This document shows positions 42,209 through 44,524 of a DNA stretch of 44,524 bases, in pieces. The stretch comes from Bacteroidales bacterium (GTDB taxonomy: Bacteria; Bacteroidota; Bacteroidia; Bacteroidales; UBA932). Position 1 is the stretch's first letter. Every line of letters starts with the position of its first letter. The notes under the pieces are model-generated. The model worked only from the letters and a program-made list of their open reading frames with translations. It did not search any database and was not told the DNA's origin. Where the stretch lies: positions 1 to 44,524 of the forward strand of contig JAKSJL010000008.1 in NCBI GenBank assembly GCA_024398295.1, given 5' to 3'. Both the position numbers and the translations under genes were made by a program.

Positions 42209-44125
42209 CTATATCACCATGTCCATTTCAGGGAGAGGCTTGGCTGGGTTCGCTGGGTCGCCGGCGATGCGGGATACGCTCTTCACGTTCGGCGAGGTGA
42301 AGAACTTGTCGTTCACCTGGTAGGTAGAGCAGCAGACCATGCGCACCTTGAACTCTGCAGTAGGACTGTCGAGGGTCTTTGTGAACTCGACAATCTTCTG
42401 GGATGAGGTGAAGTCTATGTTGTACTCTATCTCGCCCTGGCCAGAGATCTCTTTCTTCTGGTTCTCAAACGCTGGTTTCCAGTCGTTTCCATCGAGATAC
42501 TCTACCCTCCAGTACTTGGCGCCATAGTTTCCAGGGTTGTAGGTGAAGATCATGTGGAGGCTTGTGCCTTCCGCTATCTCCTGGCCATTCTGGGTCTCGA
42601 AGAGCCACTGGTCGCCGGCCATTGGGCCGCACATCACAGGCTGGCCTCCGTTTGAGACATTGAAGATCATAAGGCCTGAGTTGTCGCCAGGCCACAAGGT
42701 CTTGTCCACCTGGACGTAGCTGAGCTTGCCCTTGCCGGACTCATTGGCGGCGATATAGCCGCGCTCGCCAGCATCATTGGAATAATGATAAACGCCGATC
42801 TCGCTCTGGCCCGTCCATGTCTGGATGTAGCCATCTGACTTCGCTCTGTCTGGGGTGAAGAACCACTTCGCGAGAACCTGCATCTTCTGGTCATCGCCAC
42901 CACCCTCATGAGGATCCTCGATAGCCGAGAGGTCGGTGACCTGATAAGGATGCTCTGCTGCGCCGTGTGCAGCCTGCTGGCAGACATTGGCGACATAGTC
43001 GGAGATGGTAGATGGATGGTAGCTGTTTCCTACCACGCTCTCGCCCATTATCTTCTCGTACCACAGGCAACCGACAGTGTAACGGCCAATGGTATAGGAC
43101 ATATGCCATCCGTCGCGGTTGAATGTGTCACCAAGGTATGAGCTGCGGCCATTCTGGACAGCGTCCATGCTGTTCATCACAAGCCCGATCTCTGGGTGCT
43201 TCTCGCACACCTGCTTGGTCGCCTCACAGATCATCTGGTACATCACCTGCTGGTCGAAGCCGTAGTAGCTGAACTTGGTGCCGGTATAGCCCTTCTGGGC
43301 AGCCCAAGGAGCATGGTACACAAGGGTGTAGCCAGGCTTGGCGGTCTTCTTAATGTATTCAATGAGTGTGGTGAGAGCTGGCTCCATGGAGTGCGTGGTG
43401 CCCTTGTAGGTCGTGTCATAGAAACCATGGTAGCCGGCACCTTCCTGCACGCTGATGTAGTCCCACTCCTCATCCACGAGAGCCTCAGAAAGCTTCACGG
43501 AAGCCGTGGTGTTCATGGTGCCCTTCACTATCTTTCTGTAGCTGTACGCAGCGGCATCTGACTGGCTGTTCGCCGCATGCTTCTCCAGAGGACATCCACC
43601 TATATACATATCGCCAATGATCACGTCCTGTCCTGCCGCGGCGAAAAGGCCATAGAGTTCCTGCTCCACAGCATCAGCGGAGAAGCTGTTTCCGATAGCG
43701 AGAATCTTGATGGTCTGAGGGCGAGTGCCCGCCTCCTGCTTCACCGTGATGGTCTTTGCATCTCCCTCTGCAGGTGTCAATGTGATCGTAGCCTCACGCG
43801 CCTGGAGCTTCTTGTTCTCCTCCACCTCAAACTTGAGTTCATCGGTAGTGACTGCCTTGGTCGAAACCCTCTTCACCCATTCATCGGAAGACTTGACCTT
43901 GTAGGTCATGCTGTGCTCCACTTTCAGCACCAGCGTGCCGCCCGCGGCGGTGAACTCTGCTGGAGATGGAGTGGACTTGATGTCAAATACGACCTCCTCC
44001 TTTGGATCAGGTTCTGGCTCCGGAACAGGATCAGGATCAGGGGTGATAGGGTCATTACCCTTGCAAGATACGCTGAGAGACAGGCTCATCAGCAGCAATG
44101 AATAGAGCAATCTTCTGGATTTCAT
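42209..44125 (-). CDS. Lipoprotein with BACON domain and DUF4886/SGNH-type hydrolase domain
   Basis: A 638-residue protein with lipobox LSVSC (Cys21) and a Pro/Asp/Glu linker (DPDPVPEPEPDP). A BACON-like domain (about 50-132) ends in ITVKQEAG. It is followed by an SGNH-like domain (about 138-400) with ILAIGNSFSADAVEQEL (nucleophile Ser147) and Asp338/His341 in RDGWHMS. The C-terminal part (about 430-638) is beta-rich and carbohydrate-binding-like. DUF4886 proteins are predicted esterases of the GDSL/SGNH type with poorly known substrates. It faces the susCD operon across a terminator and could add a further esterase to it, but it has its own promoter region with a perfect dyad. Confidence 0.82.
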   Translation of the reverse strand: MKSRRLLYSLLLMSLSLSVSCKGNDPITPDPDPVPEPEPDPKEEVVFDIKSTPSPAEFTAAGGTLVLKVEHSMTYKVKSSDEWVKRVSTKAVTTDELKFEVEENKKLQAREATITLTPAEGDAKTITVKQEAGTRPQTIKILAIGNSFSADAVEQELYGLFAAAGQDVIIGDMYIGGCPLEKHAANSQSDAAAYSYRKIVKGTMNTTASVKLSEALVDEEWDYISVQEGAGYHGFYDTTYKGTTHSMEPALTTLIEYIKKTAKPGYTLVYHAPWAAQKGYTGTKFSYYGFDQQVMYQMICEATKQVCEKHPEIGLVMNSMDAVQNGRSSYLGDTFNRDGWHMSYTIGRYTVGCLWYEKIMGESVVGNSYHPSTISDYVANVCQQAAHGAAEHPYQVTDLSAIEDPHEGGGDDQKMQVLAKWFFTPDRAKSDGYIQTWTGQSEIGVYHYSNDAGERGYIAANESGKGKLSYVQVDKTLWPGDNSGLMIFNVSNGGQPVMCGPMAGDQWLFETQNGQEIAEGTSLHMIFTYNPGNYGAKYWRVEYLDGNDWKPAFENQKKEISGQGEIEYNIDFTSSQKIVEFTKTLDSPTAEFKVRMVCCSTYQVNDKFFTSPNVKSVSRIAGDPANPAKPLPEMDMVI

Positions 44126-44140
44126 GTTATGTAGTATCTA

Positions 44141-44165
44141 GTGTTATCTCGTGTAAAGATAACAC
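44141..44165. promoter_or_regulatory. Perfect inverted repeat overlapping the promoter of the DUF4886 gene
   Basis: GTGTTATCT (44141-44149) and AGATAACAC (44157-44165) are perfect inverted 9-mers with a 7-nt spacer. On the minus strand a near-consensus -7 element TATCTTTA (44154-44161) lies inside the dyad, 29 nt before the start codon. It could be an operator or a 5' hairpin. Confidence 0.5.
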
Positions 44166-44195
44166 TTTTCCAGAAAGAAAGCATCGGCGCCTATG

Positions 44196-44524
44196 CTATT
44201 TTAGCTTATGGCCGATAAACAGGACTGTTCCAGTCGTAGCTTCAGATATGAAGAACACAAATGGCTGGTCGAATCTGACCTCCTCGCCAGCCGGACGCGA
44301 CCCCGACGGATCCGGCGTTTCATCCGGGTCGTGGCACAGAAATCGTCCATTTCTTTCCCTTGCCGGACGCGACCCCGACAGATACGCCCTTTCATCCGGG
44401 TCGTGGCATAGAAACACTCCATTTCCTACCCTTGCCTGCCGCGACCCCGACGGATACGCCCTTTCATCTGGGTCGTGGCCGGTGAGGCGGTGGGCGCGGC
44501 AGAGGGTGGGTGGCGGACCTTCCG
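44196..44524 (-). CDS. Serpin C-terminal part (partial, 5' end beyond window), with repeats in the reactive-loop region
   Basis: A frame open from the window edge to TAG at 44196-44198. Its last 30 residues, EEVRFDQPFVFFISEATTGT then VLFIGHKLK, match the serpin C-terminus; alpha-1-antitrypsin has PPEVKFNKPFVFLMIEQ and then LFMGKVV at the same places. This covers strands s1C, s4B and s5B, directly after the reactive-centre loop. Where the loop and hinge should precede, there are two full and one partial copies of a 24-residue repeat (HDPDERAYLSGSRPARERNG...). About 80 residues are visible without any hinge-like run of small residues. Either the loop is greatly enlarged, or a repeat element has inserted and broken the gene. 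The rest lies outside the window. Confidence 0.65.
   Translation of the reverse strand, partial: EGPPPTLCRAHRLTGHDPDERAYPSGSRQARVGNGVFLCHDPDERAYLSGSRPARERNGRFLCHDPDETPDPSGSRPAGEEVRFDQPFVFFISEATTGTVLFIGHKLK
44290..44479. repeat. 72-bp tandem repeat with palindromic core (2.6 copies)
   Basis: Units start at 44290, 44362 and 44434 (period 72). The third diverges after 44479. Each contains the conserved core GCGACCCCGACGGAT...CATCYGGGTCGTGGC. Inside it CGGAT/ATCCG and GACC/GGTC can pair with a short bulge. The spacer part (ACAGAAATCGTCCATTTC in unit 1) varies more. The period is a multiple of three, so the serpin frame stays open through all copies. Confidence 0.88.

Noticed and set aside
44201-44422. 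Alternative minus-strand and plus-strand small proteins over the 72-bp repeat
   Set aside because: The repeat is open in several frames because of its composition. Only the frame ending at 44196 has a recognisable protein family (serpin).
44290-44479. CRISPR array
   Set aside because: The period is regular, but units are 72 bp, the presumed spacers are related to each other, only 2.6 copies are present and no cas genes are near.

Overview
The window looks like chromosomal DNA of a gut- or rumen-type Bacteroidales bacterium. The evidence is a SusC/SusD pair with a hybrid two-component sensor (HTCS), many lipoproteins with signal-peptidase II boxes, BACON domains, no Shine-Dalgarno sequences, and promoters of the Bacteroidota form TTTG-N(18-20)-TAnnTTTG. 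I would not assign a genus. Coding density is high and no stretch over 300 bases lacks a gene.

Layout. Positions 1-150 hold tRNA-Gln(CTG) and tRNA-Met(CAT), followed by a terminator. Next are a minus-strand secreted heparinase II/III-type lyase (347-2188) and, divergently, a xanthine salvage operon (phosphoribosyltransferase plus NCS2 permease, 2356-4236). A four-gene plus-strand operon (4448-12740) encodes cell-surface lipoproteins: a five-repeat protein, a collagen-like/BACON/EF-hand/leucine-rich-repeat protein, a subtilisin-like protease and a small lipocalin-like protein. A minus-strand pair (SDR oxidoreductase and acyl-CoA synthetase, 12825-15252) faces a divergent AraC-family regulator (15375-16247).

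A compact six-gene minus-strand operon (16244-22155) encodes most of the succinylase route to diaminopimelate and lysine: dapE-like, lysC, dapB, dapA, dapD and an aminotransferase that could fill the DapC step. Upstream of it lies what reads as a complete ribosome-mediated attenuator: promoter, lysine-rich 24-residue leader peptide, mutually exclusive helices, and a strong terminator 20 nt before the first gene. I consider this the most notable regulatory element in the window.

From 22393 to 42030 lies a polysaccharide-utilisation-type locus. On the minus strand are the HTCS sensor, a CE1-like esterase and a type-B carboxylesterase. On the plus strand are SusC, SusD, two CE1-like esterases, GH3, a third plus-strand CE1-like esterase and a second GH3, closed by a strong terminator. 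Four paralogous esterases with an N-terminal Ig-like domain, two GH3 enzymes and no endo-acting glycanase suggest the cell imports and trims small ester-decorated glycosides or oligosaccharides.

At the right end are a BACON plus SGNH/DUF4886-type lipoprotein (42209-44125, minus) and, running off the edge, the C-terminus of a serpin on the minus strand. The part of this frame that should encode the reactive-centre loop is occupied by 72-bp tandem repeats with a palindromic core.
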